Of a stretch of DNA of 64,000 bases, positions 63,233 to 64,000 are shown in pieces (positions within the stretch are counted from its first letter, which is position 1; every line of letters begins with the position of its first letter). The DNA comes from Methylobacterium sp. CB376. Its GTDB lineage: Bacteria > Pseudomonadota > Alphaproteobacteria > Rhizobiales > Beijerinckiaceae. The translations under genes and the position numbers were made by a program. The notes beneath the pieces were generated by a model. That model did no database searches, had not been told where the DNA came from, and saw only the letters and a list, made by a program, of their open reading frames with translations. The stretch lies in contig NZ_CP121648.1 in assembly GCF_029714205.1 (NCBI RefSeq), positions 1,674,001-1,738,000 on the forward strand, in the 5' to 3' direction.

Positions 63233-64000
63233 ATGGCCCACCTCGATCGCCGCGGCCTGCCCCTCTCGACCACCTCCGACCGTGCCGCCGCGCGCTACCG
63301 GGAAGGGGTCGATCTTCTCCTGTCGGCGTGGCCGGGCGCGGCGGAGGCCCTGGAAGAGGCGGTGGCGGCCGATCCGGATTTTGCTCTGGCGTACGCGGCA
63401 CGGGCGCGCCTGCACGCGATGCGCGGTGAGACCGCCGCGGCACGCACGCGGATCGAGAAGGCGCACGAGGTCGTCACCCGCAACGGTACCCTGCGGGAGC
63501 GGAGCCACGTCGCGACGTTGAGCCTCGCCGTGACCGGGCAGTCCGCCAAGGCACTCGAAAGCGCGCTGGCCCACGCCGACGCCTGGCCGCGCGACGTGCT
63601 GATCCTGTCGCTGCCGCTCGGGGCCTTCGGTCTGCTGGCCTTCTCGGGCATCTCCAACCACGATCAGGCCCGTGTTGACCTCTGCGAGCGCCACGCGGCG
63701 CACTTCGCGGCCGATGACTGGTGGTTCGTCTCCTACCGAGGCTGGTCCCATGCCGAGAACGGCGCGGTCAGGTACGGCCGCGACCTGGCACAGCGCGGGT
63801 TCGCGCTGCGGCGCAACAATGCCAACGGGGCCCACGCCCTGTCGCACGCCATGTTCGAGGACGGCGCGGGCGAGGAGGCCGAGGCGCTGATCGCGGACTG
63901 GCTGCCGGGCTATGACCGCTCCGGGATCCTGCACGGCCACATCGCCTGGCACGCCGCGCTGTCCGCCCTGGAGCGCGACGATCCCGAGCACGCTCTGAGG
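63233..64000 (+). CDS. TTC38-like tetratricopeptide repeat protein, N-terminal part
   Basis: Open from ATG 63233 to the end of the window (256 codons, no stop), so the C terminus lies outside. TPR-like helix pairs: EALEEAVAADPDFALAYAARARLHAMRGE, then SAKALESALAHADAWPRDVLILSLP, then DWWFVSYRGWSHAENGAVRYG and GAHALSHAMFEDGAGEEAEALIADWLPGYDRSGILHGHIAWHAAL. This order matches TTC38-like proteins of unknown function. Probably cytosolic. Confidence 0.8.
   Translation, partial: MAHLDRRGLPLSTTSDRAAARYREGVDLLLSAWPGAAEALEEAVAADPDFALAYAARARLHAMRGETAAARTRIEKAHEVVTRNGTLRERSHVATLSLAVTGQSAKALESALAHADAWPRDVLILSLPLGAFGLLAFSGISNHDQARVDLCERHAAHFAADDWWFVSYRGWSHAENGAVRYGRDLAQRGFALRRNNANGAHALSHAMFEDGAGEEAEALIADWLPGYDRSGILHGHIAWHAALSALERDDPEHALR

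Noticed and set aside
63194..63991. 265-residue minus-strand frame
   Set aside because: The plus strand encodes a recognisable TTC38-like TPR protein through this stretch.
1..64000. CRISPR arrays, tRNA or rRNA genes
   Set aside because: No regularly spaced repeat series and no cloverleaf or rRNA signature was seen by eye.

Overview
The window looks like an accessory region of a high-GC alphaproteobacterium. Methylobacterium or a relative is my best guess, from GC-rich coding, the transposon families present and the PAS/GAF kinase and ADP-forming acyl-CoA synthetase genes. That assignment is inference. Much of the first 49 kb is mobile or decayed: an integrase fragment, IS30, a broken IS1182 split by an IS21, an IS481 fragment, an ISL3 deletion derivative, and degenerate copies of nearby gene blocks. 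From about 48.4 kb onward it reads like ordinary chromosome or chromid.

Layout. 1-291: tail of a tyrosine recombinase. 991-16309: a compact DNA-modification and defence island with two related cytosine-C5 methyltransferases, a Vsr endonuclease, a receiver protein whose C-terminal half looks like a HEPN domain, a protein with two GHKL ATPase domains, and a tightly coupled operon dcm2 > DptF-like ATPase > DptG-position protein > DptH-like HerA ATPase. 16.7-18.1 kb: remnants and a Fe-S uracil-DNA glycosylase. 18.9-20.3 kb: IS30. 20.6-26.1 kb: minus-strand accessory genes (two unknowns, a clamp-like protein, a small protein, DUF2958, and a PGN_0703-type nuclease). 26.7-29.2 kb: a small secreted protein, a macrodomain-like protein with an ADP-ribosylglycohydrolase remnant, and a small gene. 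29.5-33.2 kb: a divergent pair encoding a sliding-clamp-like protein and a DnaX-like clamp loader fused to a Rep-like domain. 34.2-37.8 kb: insertion sequences. 38-47.3 kb: polysaccharide-related genes (two GH5 enzymes, a flavoprotein, a DegT-type aminotransferase, a Wzx-type flippase). 48.4-64 kb: PNPOx-like protein, hydrolases, LysR, GntR, AraC, ADP-forming acyl-CoA synthetase, hybrid kinase with two response regulators, and a TTC38-like TPR protein running off the window.

Two systems deserve most attention. First, the 991-16309 island pairs restriction machinery resembling the phosphorothioate-dependent DptFGH (DndFGH) module with 5-methylcytosine methyltransferases and Vsr, and with no dndABCDE in view. 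A signalling pair (GHKL ATPase plus receiver-HEPN) is nested inside it. My reading is a methylation-guarded defence system with a second RNA-targeting arm. Second, the 22.6-33.2 kb segment carries its own clamp/clamp-loader set, and the loader's C-terminal domain resembles plasmid Rep proteins with the HUH histidines replaced. Both functional readings are inferences from motifs and gene order.
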